Part shown: positions 34,764 through 42,907 of the stretch, piece by piece
Layout: each line of letters begins with the position of its first letter
Numbering within the stretch: position 1 is the stretch's first letter
From: Verrucomicrobiota bacterium
Lineage (GTDB): Bacteria; Verrucomicrobiota; Verrucomicrobiia; Limisphaerales; JACRJZ01
Assembly (NCBI GenBank): GCA_016219875.1
Contig: JACRJZ010000038.1
Span: forward strand, 1 to 55,733
Direction: 5' to 3'
DNA: 55,733 bases
The notes under the pieces: generated by a model
Told to the model about the DNA's origin: nothing
The model's input: the letters and a program-made list of their open reading frames with translations, nothing else
The model's database searches: none
Program-made: the position numbers and the translations under genes

Positions 34764-35153
34764 GCAAGTGAGAGCAAGCAGGAGCGCGGCCAGTTCCCGA
34801 AAAGGAATAAAAAAGCAGGGCGGGGCTGATTTCACGCGGCGGGAAACGGGTTCGCAATCCTGCAATTCGCTCAGCCTGGCCCCGCCTTGGAGCGCAGACT
34901 CCGCAGTCTCAGACATCCTGAGTTGTCCGCTCTGTTTTGTGGAAGCCAGGAATCGAGATGAAGCGGCGTTCACCGGGTCAGGGGACCCGGCCTACAGGAA
35001 AGGCGTGCCTTGTAGGCCCGGTGCCCTCACCGGGCGGCCGCGCGTTCCACGGCTCAGGATGTCTGAGTCTGTCGTGAGGCCACGGCCAAACCTCGTAGCA
35101 GCCGACGTGAGGAGGCTCCCTTCAGTGGTCAGAAAGCAAAAGGAAGCCAGCGC
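34764..35153. repeat. Intergenic region with several palindromic repeats
   Basis: No gene is seen. CACCGGGTCAGGGGACCCGG (from 34971) and GTAGGCCCGGTGCCCTCACC (from 35012) belong to families also found at 22.5-22.6 kb. GTAGCAGCCGACGTGAGGAG starts at 35095 and recurs at 47.13 kb. A 'GAGCGCAGACTCCGCAGTCTCAGACATCCTGAG' type segment around 34890-34922 also has a relative nearby (35054-35070). Confidence 0.55.
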
Positions 35154-35564
35154 CTACCGGCGGAATTCCGAACGGGTCGGCGATGGCCTCATCAATTCTC
35201 GCACTCGTTCGACCAAGTCCCGCACGGTCATTCGCTGGGCCGACGGCGTTGGCACATGCTCCCCGGATGGCAGCGGCTCGCCCAGTTCACGCTCCACTTC
35301 CATCTCGAAAGCCACCCAGTCCATGCTGTCCCACAGCGGCAGCCTCTCGAGCGTGCCGGGGTAACTGTCGTCGGCCCGGACGAACAGCGGGTCCACCAGT
35401 CCCACCCCGCCAACGGCTCGGCGAACGGCGAGTCCGATCCGGGCCGCCTCGGTGCCACTGCAGATCTGACAGTCTTGGAGGAACTCTTCGTCAGCTTGGC
35501 GAATCCGCCCCTGGCGGAAATCATCCACTTTGTGGTGGGCCGTCTTGAACATCTGCCACCTCAA
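35154..35564 (-). CDS. Small protein with acyl-carrier-protein-like C-terminal region
   Basis: The 136-residue protein is of unknown function. Its second half resembles helices II to IV of acyl carrier proteins: 'LERLPLWDSMDWVAFEMEVERELGEPLP' carries a DSMD motif with Ser80, where carrier proteins have the phosphopantetheine serine (DSL/DSM). 'MTVRDLVERVRELM' fits the final helix. The N-terminal part ('CQICSGTEAARIGLAVRRAVGGVGLVDPLFVRADDSY') could supply helix I and the long loop. No fatty-acid or polyketide genes are nearby. The start may instead be Met5 (35552). It lies 16 bases downstream of the LamG-like gene, on the same strand. Confidence 0.55.
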   Translation of the reverse strand: MRWQMFKTAHHKVDDFRQGRIRQADEEFLQDCQICSGTEAARIGLAVRRAVGGVGLVDPLFVRADDSYPGTLERLPLWDSMDWVAFEMEVERELGEPLPSGEHVPTPSAQRMTVRDLVERVRELMRPSPTRSEFRR

Positions 35565-35580
35565 GCGGCTTTCACGCTGC

Positions 35581-36630
35581 CTACCGCAACGCTTCGCTGG
35601 CGGCGATCACCCGGCTCTCGATGAATTTCACGATGGGCCGCGTCCGAATCAACGCGTTGTTCTCCGTCTGCCCCATGAAGGTGTCCAAGGTCACGCGCGC
35701 GGCGGCGACAATCTCGCCGTTCCGGTCGCGCACCGGCAACATCACCGCCACCGTCTCCCGGCTCTTGCCGATGAACGGCGTTCCGTCCTTGAGGCATTTG
35801 GTTTCCGCTTCGCCTCCGGTCTGGCCCAGGTCGCCGGGAGCCTTGCTGGCGATCACCTCGGGCTGGTCCTTGCCCGGCGGAAAGGCAAACAGTTTCAGCC
35901 CCCGCACCTTGCCGAACCGCTTCAGTGTGTCCGCGATCACGACATCCATCGTCCGCTCCTTCGGAGTGTAGGTAATTCGCGTGTCTGCGAAGTGGCTGAC
36001 CGAGTCGGACTTTGTCCAGAATCCGACCTTGCCGGAGGAGAACGAGTTGTCGCTCAGCGGCGGGAAGGCTTCCTTGCCGTTGAACGACACGCGGATTTGG
36101 TTGCCGCGGCACTCGACGGCCAGCTCGTGCCACACGCCTTTGGGCACCGGCAGTTCCGGCCCGATGGGCGGGCTGCGGAGGCCGCCGACGAACTTGTAGA
36201 ACCGCACGTTGTTGCCCAGGGAGCTGAGGCGCACCACGTAGTAGTTCTTTTCGTCCTGGATGCGGAAGGCCAGCCCCGCCATCTGCTCCGCCTCGCCCGA
36301 GACGGTCTTCACCCGCGCCCGAAACGTGAAATCCGAATACGTCTCCTCGTCGAACACCAGCAGCGGAAAATGCTCGTCAGTGGCCTCGCGGGAAAGCTGC
36401 GCCAGCACCGGTTGCTTCGCCGCCGCCGGGGCCTTGGGCGACAACGCCGGCAGGGCCGACGGCCCCTCGTCCAGGACCACTTTCCACTCGCCCGGCTGGC
36501 CTTCGCCGGACACGAGACTGCGGAAGCCCGGCGGCGTCTCATTCACTTTGGTCTGGCTGAAATCGAACGTCCGTTCGTCCGCCGCGACGACCAGACAGGC
36601 CGCCATCCAGAAAATCAAAACTCGCAACAT
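35581..36630 (-). CDS. Secreted protein with concanavalin-like domain and PAS/Cache-like C-terminus
   Basis: The 349-residue protein has a signal peptide (MLRVLIFWMAACLVVAADE). Residues about 20-215 look like the jelly-roll domain of 3-keto-disaccharide hydrolase/LamG-type proteins: 'TFDFSQTKVNETPPGF', 'YSDFTFRARVKTVSG', 'GLAFRIQDEKNYYVVRLSS', 'WHELAVECRGNQIRVSFNG', 'SGKVGFWTKSDSVSHFADTRI'. The C-terminal part ('AVMLPVRDRNGEIVAAARVTLDTF') is reminiscent of small sensor folds such as Cache/PAS. No enzyme active site is recognised. It is probably co-transcribed with the ACP-like gene downstream and may follow the GH172 gene 93 bases upstream. Confidence 0.72.
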   Translation of the reverse strand: MLRVLIFWMAACLVVAADERTFDFSQTKVNETPPGFRSLVSGEGQPGEWKVVLDEGPSALPALSPKAPAAAKQPVLAQLSREATDEHFPLLVFDEETYSDFTFRARVKTVSGEAEQMAGLAFRIQDEKNYYVVRLSSLGNNVRFYKFVGGLRSPPIGPELPVPKGVWHELAVECRGNQIRVSFNGKEAFPPLSDNSFSSGKVGFWTKSDSVSHFADTRITYTPKERTMDVVIADTLKRFGKVRGLKLFAFPPGKDQPEVIASKAPGDLGQTGGEAETKCLKDGTPFIGKSRETVAVMLPVRDRNGEIVAAARVTLDTFMGQTENNALIRTRPIVKFIESRVIAASEALR

Positions 36631-36723
36631 GCCGCGCAGGCTACCAGAACCAGGCCCGGCGACAAGGGCGACGTGCGGGCGTCATCACACAGAGCCACGG
36701 CTGACCCCCAATCAGTTCGTCCG

Positions 36724-38817
36724 CTACTGTTTCTTCACCCACACGTAGTCCAGCCCCACGGAGCCGGCTTCGAGGCACTCCAGCACGATCTCGTGCGATC
36801 CGGCTTTGAGTTCCACGGGCTTGAAATTCACGTTGAGGACGCGAGGCGCGTGCGCGGCCCGCAGCCGGATTTCTTCAGCGCCTCCCGCGGCGGGAAGAGG
36901 CTTGCCGTCAAGGAGCATTCTCACGGTGGCGCCGCCGGGACGATGGACGGCGACCAAGTGAAGCGCCGTGCGTTCGTCCTTTTCGATCGGCAGGTTGAAC
37001 TTGAGTATGCCGCCTTTCTCGGCCTGCCAGAGAGAGACTCGGAGATGAGTTGCCAGCGGAAACGGGACCGTCTCCAGCCGGCCCGCACTGGCTTCCGGTT
37101 TCAGTTCCTCGACGAAGTAGAACTTCGCTCCAGACGCTCCGCCCAGGGCCTTCGGCTCGCGCAGCGGCAGGACCGGGATCTTCAAGTCCGACGGCATGAG
37201 GCCACGATGATCGTCCACGGTGCCAGGCCGCGCGTAGTGGTAGGCGATGCGCGCGTAGCTCAAGCCGGGCGTGAAGTTGTGCGCCCAGAGTTCCAGATAG
37301 GCCGCCAGCGATTTCTCGAACGGAATCGCATCGAGTATCTGGAAGCGATGGTTCGAGACGTAGCCCGCGGTGTCGGGACCGGAGTCCAGAGGTTGGCCGC
37401 AGTACGGATGATCGAAGAGGTCGGGCCGGCTCCAGGAATAATTGAAGTAGTCCTCCGAACCGGTGCCGAAGGTCGAAGGGGCGAGTTCGCCGTCCACGAG
37501 AAACTTCTCGTCGCCTTCGCCCCACCAGTTGCCGCCCGCCGTCGGCACGCCGGTCGGATTCATCAGCATGGCCGCACAGCCGGCGAAGACGCCCTTGCCG
37601 ATGGCGACCAGATACGGAAGGTCGATGACGCTGCCGCCCGCCACGAGGTCGTGATCGGCGCGCCACTTGGCCCGGAAGTAGAGCGAGCGCTCGTCCCATT
37701 GCCACGGCGAGAGGAGGACGGAGCCTTCGACACGCACCGGCGCTTTGGTGTGATTGACGATCTCCAGCCGCACCGACTTCTCGTAAGGCATCACAAAGCG
37801 GCAGGTCAGCGTCTCGTCCGCCTCGACCGAAAGCGGGAGACTCGAGAGCGGATTCACGCCGGGGCCGGAGGCGAAGAAGTCACCCACCGGCGCTTCCACC
37901 TGCGGGCGTTGTGAGCCGTCGAAAGCAATCCGCAGCAGGCATCCGCGCAATGCCACGTCAAGCGGGTCTGCGACGAGGCGAAGCTTCAGTTCCCGGACGG
38001 CGCCGGGCGTGTTGGCCGGCGACGACCAAGTCCAGTTTCGGCCCGGCTCGATGGCCGCAACCAATGTCGCCGGTTCGCCCTTGTGGTCGCTCGAAGGCTG
38101 GGTCAGGCCAGTGACCGCTGCCCGAAGCGACGTTGCGAATTCACTCAGGTCCTTCTTGGGATCGAAGCTGCGCACGGCCGTGCCCTGCGGATAGAGGCGA
38201 ACCTGGAGGTGGTAGAAATGAAGCTCGCCGAGCCGGCCCTCCCAAGTGACCTTCAACCCGCGAGCAAACGGGATCGGCAGATAATCCGCATCCTCCTGAC
38301 TGAAGGCGTTCTTCGTGGCCACGTCGAGTCCGGATGACTTGAGGTAGTTCGACGAGCGCCGCGCCAAGAATTCGTAGGCCGGACCTTCCCAGACCAACGA
38401 ACCACCCGGCGCGCTCGCGTCGGCGGCAGACGGGTCGAGATACACGCGCAGCACACCGCCCATTCCCGCGGACCAGCCACGCACAATGGCGCCCGGCCCG
38501 CTCACGTCGGCGAGCAGGTAAAGACCGGGCTGTCCCTCGCGAGGCTCGCGCAGGACCTTGAGGAAGCCGGGAACCGGCTCGCGGCCGAAACCATCGGCGT
38601 TGGAAAACCAGCCGGGGGCTTCGCTCGTGGTGGAGCGGCGATCGTAGCTGGAAAACTGGATCGTGCGGTAGGCCGGCTCCGGCCAGCGGGCCAGCCGCGC
38701 GAGGTCGGTCATCTCTTTCAGGAGTGTGCCGGTAGTGGTGAGCGGTGCGCCCGGTTGCGCAGCCAGGGTGGAGGCAGTGAGCCAACAGAAGCAAGAGAAG
38801 GCAGCGATGCGATTCAT
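36724..38817 (-). CDS. Secreted glycoside hydrolase family 172 (DUF2961) protein
   Basis: This 697-residue protein has a signal peptide (MNRIAAFSCFCWLTASTLAAQ). The DUF2961/GH172 core reads 'RTIQFSSYDRRSTT', 'GPGAIVRGWSAGMGGVLRVYLD', 'NWWGEGDEKFLVDG' and 'STFGTGSEDYFNYSWS'. The last two motifs hold the glutamates expected to be catalytic in this family. The C-terminal region ('IVLECLEAGSVGLDYVWVKKQ') is a jelly-roll module. Characterised GH172 members act on difructose anhydride or D-arabinofuranose-containing glycans. The substrate here cannot be told. ATG 38817 is used; the longer frame reads through the GTTGAAG repeat upstream and is not real. Confidence 0.88.
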   Translation of the reverse strand: MNRIAAFSCFCWLTASTLAAQPGAPLTTTGTLLKEMTDLARLARWPEPAYRTIQFSSYDRRSTTSEAPGWFSNADGFGREPVPGFLKVLREPREGQPGLYLLADVSGPGAIVRGWSAGMGGVLRVYLDPSAADASAPGGSLVWEGPAYEFLARRSSNYLKSSGLDVATKNAFSQEDADYLPIPFARGLKVTWEGRLGELHFYHLQVRLYPQGTAVRSFDPKKDLSEFATSLRAAVTGLTQPSSDHKGEPATLVAAIEPGRNWTWSSPANTPGAVRELKLRLVADPLDVALRGCLLRIAFDGSQRPQVEAPVGDFFASGPGVNPLSSLPLSVEADETLTCRFVMPYEKSVRLEIVNHTKAPVRVEGSVLLSPWQWDERSLYFRAKWRADHDLVAGGSVIDLPYLVAIGKGVFAGCAAMLMNPTGVPTAGGNWWGEGDEKFLVDGELAPSTFGTGSEDYFNYSWSRPDLFDHPYCGQPLDSGPDTAGYVSNHRFQILDAIPFEKSLAAYLELWAHNFTPGLSYARIAYHYARPGTVDDHRGLMPSDLKIPVLPLREPKALGGASGAKFYFVEELKPEASAGRLETVPFPLATHLRVSLWQAEKGGILKFNLPIEKDERTALHLVAVHRPGGATVRMLLDGKPLPAAGGAEEIRLRAAHAPRVLNVNFKPVELKAGSHEIVLECLEAGSVGLDYVWVKKQ

Positions 38818-39085
38818 GGCCCTTGAAATAGGGCAAACGAGGTTCGGAAGCCAGAGCAAATCGGAGGGCAAGTCAGGCCGCACTTCAAACCGGCAGGGCA
38901 AAGCCGATGCAACCTGTGGAGTGGAGAGAGGGAGCGTTGAAGGGTTGAAGGGTTGAAGGGTTGAAGAGGCCACGGCATTGTACTGCGGCCATCGGTGAAG
39001 CCTCTTCAACTCTTCAACCCTTCAACGCTGCAACTTCCCTGGGAACAACCCCAGGTCAGACCCAAAGCCATCCCAAGTTCCCGGT
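38818..39085. repeat. GTTGAAG inverted repeat, copy 3
   Basis: GTTGAAGGG units in tandem (38936-38968) face AGCCTCTTCAACTCTTCAAC (38999-39018) and further CTTCAAC units to 39029. About 30 bases between the arms contain a smaller stem around 'ACTGCGGCC'. The tip of this element (GAAGAGGC...GAAGCCTCTTC) resembles copy 1 at 31.6 kb. Confidence 0.8.
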
Positions 39086-40081
39086 TCACGCCATCCACTC
39101 GCGTTCCCGGTCCAGCTTGCCGGAGAGAAGCTCCTTCGTGATGGCCACGTTCTCCGCGACCTGGAAATCGAACATCCCCACCAGCGCGAAGTCGGCGCCG
39201 TTCTCGAAAGCGTACTTGAAGCCGGATCGGGGATGAATTGCCCCCGCGGCCAGCACCTTGTAGGCGATCCACGGACGCTTCAGCTCCGACATGAAGGCGA
39301 TGGTTTCCTTCGGCTCGCGGCACCAGTAGTTGTCGATGCCGTAGTTGTCGATCACTTCCTTTTCCTGCGCGAGCTGGCGGCGGGACCAGTAATTGGTGTT
39401 GTGGAGGGTCTTCACGTAGAAGTCCGGGGCGACGCCGGCTTGCTCCACGGTTTGCGCCGTGCGCAATTCGTGCCCCGCCACGCCCGCAATGAGTCCGGCG
39501 TGTTTGATGTTCTGGACCAACTCGCCGATGCGGCCCACCGATCCCTCGCGCGCCCAGGCGTCGCCGTTGTTGCCCACGAGGAAGGCGGCGCTCGCGCCGG
39601 CATCGACCGCCTGCTTCACGGCGGTCTTCAAGTCGTCCTTCGTCGGACTGATCTGAGCCAGATACTGGATCTTGCCGCCACGCTGGCGGTATTTCTGATA
39701 CACCTCCACCGCGTGCGGATCGCCTGGGTACGCCACCATCGAGTTGACGCCGTGCTGTTCGCAGAGCGCCCAGGTTTCCATGATCTTCTCGTCCGTGAAG
39801 TAATGCCTGAGCAGTCCGGAGACGTAGATGAGATCGCGGCTGTGGGCGTAGCCGCTGATCAAGTTGCCGCCGCAGATCAGACGGCTGATCGTCACCTTGC
39901 CGATCTTGCCGACCGGGCACGGGGAGGCCGGCGGGTTGGCGGCGGGCTTGGGCGACTCCGCTGACGCGGCTTGAGCGCCAAGAAGGAGAGCGTTTTCCTC
40001 CAGGCTCATGATTGCCGGCGCGGCGACCGAGACGGCGAGCGACTTCTTGAGAAAACTCCGGCGGGCAAGTTGTGAGGGCAT
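39086..40081 (-). CDS. Tat-exported TIM-barrel protein (aldo/keto-reductase-like)
   Basis: The 331-residue product starts with a twin-arginine signal (MPSQLARRSFLKKSLAVSVAAPAIM), so it is exported folded. After a Pro/Ala-rich linker it begins 'GKIGKVTISRLICGGNLISG', like the first strand of aldo/keto reductases. It continues with barrel-like strands ('GVNSMVAYPGD', 'IQYLAQISPTKDD', 'AAFLVGNNGDAW', 'HAGLIAGVAGHE', 'DFYVKTLHNTNYW', 'IAYKVLAAGAI', 'FALVGMFDF'). The classic catalytic Tyr/Lys pair of the reductases is not obvious, so the activity is open. ATG 40081 is chosen because it gives the Tat signal. It stands alone between repeats and panE. Confidence 0.72.
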   Translation of the reverse strand: MPSQLARRSFLKKSLAVSVAAPAIMSLEENALLLGAQAASAESPKPAANPPASPCPVGKIGKVTISRLICGGNLISGYAHSRDLIYVSGLLRHYFTDEKIMETWALCEQHGVNSMVAYPGDPHAVEVYQKYRQRGGKIQYLAQISPTKDDLKTAVKQAVDAGASAAFLVGNNGDAWAREGSVGRIGELVQNIKHAGLIAGVAGHELRTAQTVEQAGVAPDFYVKTLHNTNYWSRRQLAQEKEVIDNYGIDNYWCREPKETIAFMSELKRPWIAYKVLAAGAIHPRSGFKYAFENGADFALVGMFDFQVAENVAITKELLSGKLDREREWMA

Positions 40082-40218
40082 GGTGTTCCTCTGGGTCGCG
40101 AGCGGGCCCGTTGACTCTGTTTGTTTCGGCATAGCGGAGCGAGTTTGCCAGGGCCGCTCCGAAAGGTGCAAGCCCGACCTTGCTCAGAGCTGCATCAAGC
40201 TCGGCGTCGCGCCGGTCT

Positions 40219-41196
40219 CTATTCTCGAGAGAGAGTTCGTTCTTCCAGCGCCGCCAGAATACGGTTCATCGCCGCCAGCCGGGGCGTCGGCACACCTAGC
40301 GCGCGGGCCTGGCGTTGCGGCTCCAGAAACATGCTCTCGAGTTCCAACGGCAGGCCGCGCTCGAAGTCGATCAACGTCGAAGCTTTGTAGGCGGCCATCA
40401 CGCGAGTCCGGTCCACTTGGTGGTCCACAACCGCATCCGGGATCGCGTAACCGTGCGCTCGCGCGGCCATCACCACTTCCCACATCAGCTCCCGCACGAG
40501 GCGTTCCCAGCGGGCGTCATTCAGCAAGGCATCGGTGGCCAGGCACGGCCCGGGCGGCTGATCCGTCGGCACGTTGCCGCGCACGACGGCGTCATAGCCC
40601 GCGGCACCGGCCACGCCCAGACCATTGAAGGGAATGTTCCACACCAGTTTCTCCCAGTGGGCCGCGGCCAGGTTCTCCGTCACGGTGCAAGGGATTCCCG
40701 CGTGCCGGAACCTTTCCGCCAGCGCGTGGGTGCGAGCCAGCGGCGGGCGGCCCAACTCGCCCAGCACCACTTTGCCGTGGGCGGTGTGGTGGATCAGGCC
40801 CGGCTCCAGCCGGTTGAGGCAGACGAAGCACAGGCCGCCGAGAATGTTCTCCGGCCCGAAGAGAGCAGCGAGTTGCTCCTCGTTTCCCAAGCCGTTTTGC
40901 AGCGTCACCACCAGCGTCTCCCGTCCGACCAGCGGCGGCAGGAGCTTCGGCAACTCCGTGTTTGCCGTGGTCTTCAGGCCGATCACGACGAGATCGACGA
41001 CGCCGATTTCCTCCGGCCACCGCGCGCACCGGGGGTGGACGTGGAAGTCTCCGTGGATGCTGCGGACGCGAACGCCCTGGGTCCGCACCACGTCGTAGTC
41101 GGAGCGCAACAGGAAATGCGCCTCCTCGCCTGCCCGGCACAACTTGGCGCCGTAGAAACTTCCCAGCGCGCCGCATCCGACCACCGCCATCTTCAT
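40219..41196 (-). CDS. panE: Ketopantoate reductase (2-dehydropantoate 2-reductase)
   Basis: The 325-residue product reduces 2-dehydropantoate to pantoate with NADPH in pantothenate and coenzyme A synthesis. Visible are the nucleotide loop 'VVGCGALGSFYGAKL', 'VDLVVIGLKTTANTE', 'VVTLQNGLGNEEQL', 'AHWEKLVWNIPFNGL' with the catalytic Lys, and the C-terminal 'STLIDFERGLPLELESM' where the family has 'DSM..D...G...E'. The length is normal. Paralogues of the family act on other 2-oxo acids, so the exact substrate is an inference. The HU terminator lies just upstream of its start. Confidence 0.88.
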   Translation of the reverse strand: MKMAVVGCGALGSFYGAKLCRAGEEAHFLLRSDYDVVRTQGVRVRSIHGDFHVHPRCARWPEEIGVVDLVVIGLKTTANTELPKLLPPLVGRETLVVTLQNGLGNEEQLAALFGPENILGGLCFVCLNRLEPGLIHHTAHGKVVLGELGRPPLARTHALAERFRHAGIPCTVTENLAAAHWEKLVWNIPFNGLGVAGAAGYDAVVRGNVPTDQPPGPCLATDALLNDARWERLVRELMWEVVMAARAHGYAIPDAVVDHQVDRTRVMAAYKASTLIDFERGLPLELESMFLEPQRQARALGVPTPRLAAMNRILAALEERTLSRE

Positions 41197-41203
41197 GCGC
41201 CAA

Positions 41204-41235
41204 TAAAAAAGGCACTCTGACGGATCAGAGTGCCT
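41204..41235 (-). terminator. Rho-independent terminator after the HU gene
   Basis: On the minus strand an 11-bp stem (AGGCACTCTGA with TCAGAGTGCCT) and a 4-base loop TCCG is followed by six T's. It lies 19-50 bases after the HU stop (41254). The stem occupies 41210-41235 of the window. This is the cleanest intrinsic terminator seen in the sequence. Confidence 0.92.
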
Positions 41236-41253
41236 CGTCTGAAAACAACGCCC

Positions 41254-41541
41254 TTACTTCTTGCCGAGGATCGCATCCTTCGCGGCCTTGGCCACGCGGA
41301 ACTTCACGACTTTCTTGGCCGGAATATTGATCTGCTCGCCCGTGGCCGGATTGCGGCCGACGCGGGCCTTGCGGTTCACGAGCACCAGCTTGCCCAGGCC
41401 GGGCAGCACGAAACTGTTCTTGGCATTCTTGTAGGCCAGTTCAGCGATGTAGTCGAGAATCTCGACGGACTGTTTCTTGGTGATACCGACTTTTTCCGCG
41501 ATGGCGGCGGCAACTTGCGACTTGGAGAGTGTTTTAGCCAT
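41254..41541 (-). CDS. HU-family DNA-binding protein
   Basis: The 95-residue nucleoid protein contains 'LSKSQVAAAIAEKVGITKKQSVEILDYIAELAYKNAK', the flank 'FVLPGLGKLVLV' and the DNA-binding arm 'RKARVGRNPATGEQINIPAKKVVKFRVAKAAKDAIL'. It binds and bends DNA without strong sequence preference as a dimer; IHF-like use cannot be excluded. The gene is monocistronic, with its own promoter (41592-41619) and terminator (41204-41235). The leader just before the ATG consists of CAA repeats with no Shine-Dalgarno sequence, suggesting that an unstructured leader sets its translation. Confidence 0.95.
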   Translation of the reverse strand: MAKTLSKSQVAAAIAEKVGITKKQSVEILDYIAELAYKNAKNSFVLPGLGKLVLVNRKARVGRNPATGEQINIPAKKVVKFRVAKAAKDAILGKK

Positions 41542-41619
41542 AGTGTTGTTTTTGTTGTTGTTGTTGCTACTGGGTCTTGCGACTCGGCGGTATTAAACCC
41601 CCACCCGGCGGGGGCGCAA
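41542..41619 (-). promoter_or_regulatory. HU promoter and CAA-repeat leader
   Basis: On the minus strand TTGCGC (41619-41614) and TTTAAT (41597-41592) are 16 bases apart. The spacer itself is a C-rich/G-rich palindrome (CCCCGCCGGGTGGGGG). The leader to the ATG at 41541 is about 45 nt and ends with a run of CAA triplets and A-rich sequence (41542-41568). The gltB gene has a promoter of the same layout. Confidence 0.55.
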
Positions 41620-41695
41620 GGGTTTTTTATGGAAATTATCTCAATAAAAACGCGGGTTTTTCGCCGGCTGGCACGGTTCAAAAGACGAAGCGGCT

Positions 41696-42400
41696 TCAAC
41701 CCATCCCGCGCGGCGCCGGCCCCGCGAAGTCACAGTCCAGCCGGATCGCCGCCACCAGCCGCGCCAGATAGTCATCCCGCGAAATCAACTCCGCGCCCAG
41801 CGGCGCCGTGGCCGGGGTGATCATCTGGATGTCGAAGAGCGTGAAGCCGCGTTGTTGGAGGCGGGCGACCAGCGCAGCCAACGCCGCCTTCGAGGCGTTG
41901 CTCACGCGATGAAACATGGACTCGCCGGCGAACAGGCCGCCGAGGGCCACTCCGTAAACGCCGCCCGCCAGCTTGCCGTGCTGCCAGCACTCCACGCTGT
42001 GGGCGTGGCCTGCTTCGTGCAGCCGCGTGTAGGCCTCCACGAACCGTGGCGTGATCCAGCTTGTGTCCCCGCGGCCCGGCCCGGCCACCGCGCAACTTTC
42101 GATCACCGCCCGAAAGGCGCGGTCAATCGTGATCTCGAACACGCCCTGGCGGAGGACGCGCTTCAGACTGCGCGGAACGTGGAAGCCGTCCAACTCGAAA
42201 ATGGCGCGAGGATCAGGCGACCACCACGTGATCGGCTCGTCGCCCCATGGAAAAATGCCGCTGCGATACGCCAGCAGGAGGCGGGAGACGGAGAGGTCCC
42301 CGCCCACGGCGACCAAGCCGTTGATGCGACCGGACGCGGCCGTCTGCTTCGGATCGGGAAACCAGAGCCGGTTGCCAAGGATGGTGGGAGTTGCTTTCAC
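41696..42400 (-). CDS. aat: Leucyl/phenylalanyl-tRNA-protein transferase
   Basis: The 234-residue enzyme adds Leu or Phe from tRNA to proteins with N-terminal Arg or Lys, creating a destabilising N-terminus that ClpS recognises. The family motifs are complete: 'FPDPKQTAASGRINGLVAVGGDLSVSRLLLAYRSGIFPWG', 'ITWWSPDPRAIFELDGFHVPRSLKR', 'TWI'-like 'SWITPRFVEAYTRLHEAGHAHSVECW', 'LAGGVYGVALGGLFAGESMFHRVSNASKAAL' and 'LFDIQMITPATAPLGAELISRDDY'. The gene follows the DUF2017-like gene on the same strand with a 33-base gap, so clpS and aat probably share a transcript. Confidence 0.96.
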   Translation of the reverse strand: MKATPTILGNRLWFPDPKQTAASGRINGLVAVGGDLSVSRLLLAYRSGIFPWGDEPITWWSPDPRAIFELDGFHVPRSLKRVLRQGVFEITIDRAFRAVIESCAVAGPGRGDTSWITPRFVEAYTRLHEAGHAHSVECWQHGKLAGGVYGVALGGLFAGESMFHRVSNASKAALAALVARLQQRGFTLFDIQMITPATAPLGAELISRDDYLARLVAAIRLDCDFAGPAPRGMG

Positions 42401-42433
42401 GGCCGTCGGCGGATGAAGTCGGGCACGGGTGTC

Positions 42434-42907
42434 TCAGGGGGAAGCCTCCAGCGCTTCCATCAACTCGCACTCAAAGTGCCCGCTAAGCTCCATCAAGAAG
42501 ACGTAGGGCGCATTCTCCGACGTGAGTTCCGGCGTCTTGCCTTCGTCGGGATCGGGACAGCCCAGCCTCAGCCAGCTTCCCACGCGGACATCATTCAACA
42601 CCTGCAACAAGCTCTCCGCTTCCTCGCGGCTGAAGGCGATGCGCCAGGCATTCCCCGTCGCGGTGAAGCGCGGTGAGTCGCCCAGCAACGCCGCGACCTG
42701 GCCCTTCCGCTGGTCCTTCTCGGCCGCCATCGTGTGTTCAAGGAGCTCCTGGTCGGAGGACTGGGCCGCGCCGCGGCCCTGGCGCGAAAGCCGATGATGC
42801 GAAACGGGGACCAGCGGATAGTGCTGCAGCACTTCCTGGAAAATGCTCCGCTCCCGCCGGCTCATGGTGAAGACGAGCCGGTCCGGCTCTTTGCTGGCCA
42901 GCTTCAT
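42434..42907 (-). CDS. DUF2017-like protein, partner of ClpS
   Basis: The 157-residue protein has no catalytic motif. Its central stretch 'AWRIAFSREEAESLLQVLNDVRVGSWLRLG' resembles the 'LNDLRLALGTRLGI' segment of DUF2017, a family known from actinobacteria where it follows clpS. Here the ATG overlaps the clpS stop by four bases (ATGA), so the same pairing is seen. A role as a regulator or adaptor in ClpS-dependent proteolysis is therefore likely, but unproven. The family assignment rests on this pattern and on the gene order. Confidence 0.65.
   Translation of the reverse strand: MKLASKEPDRLVFTMSRRERSIFQEVLQHYPLVPVSHHRLSRQGRGAAQSSDQELLEHTMAAEKDQRKGQVAALLGDSPRFTATGNAWRIAFSREEAESLLQVLNDVRVGSWLRLGCPDPDEGKTPELTSENAPYVFLMELSGHFECELMEALEASP

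Noticed and set aside
38818..39009. N-terminal extension of the GH172 gene
   Set aside because: It translates the GTTGAAG repeat (giving LQPFNPSTL). The signal peptide begins at 38817.
41575..41625. C-rich/G-rich hairpin followed by TTTTTT on the plus strand near 41597-41628 as a terminator
   Set aside because: The T-run follows nine bases after a short stem, and no plus-strand gene ends nearby. It is better explained as the HU promoter spacer read on the other strand.
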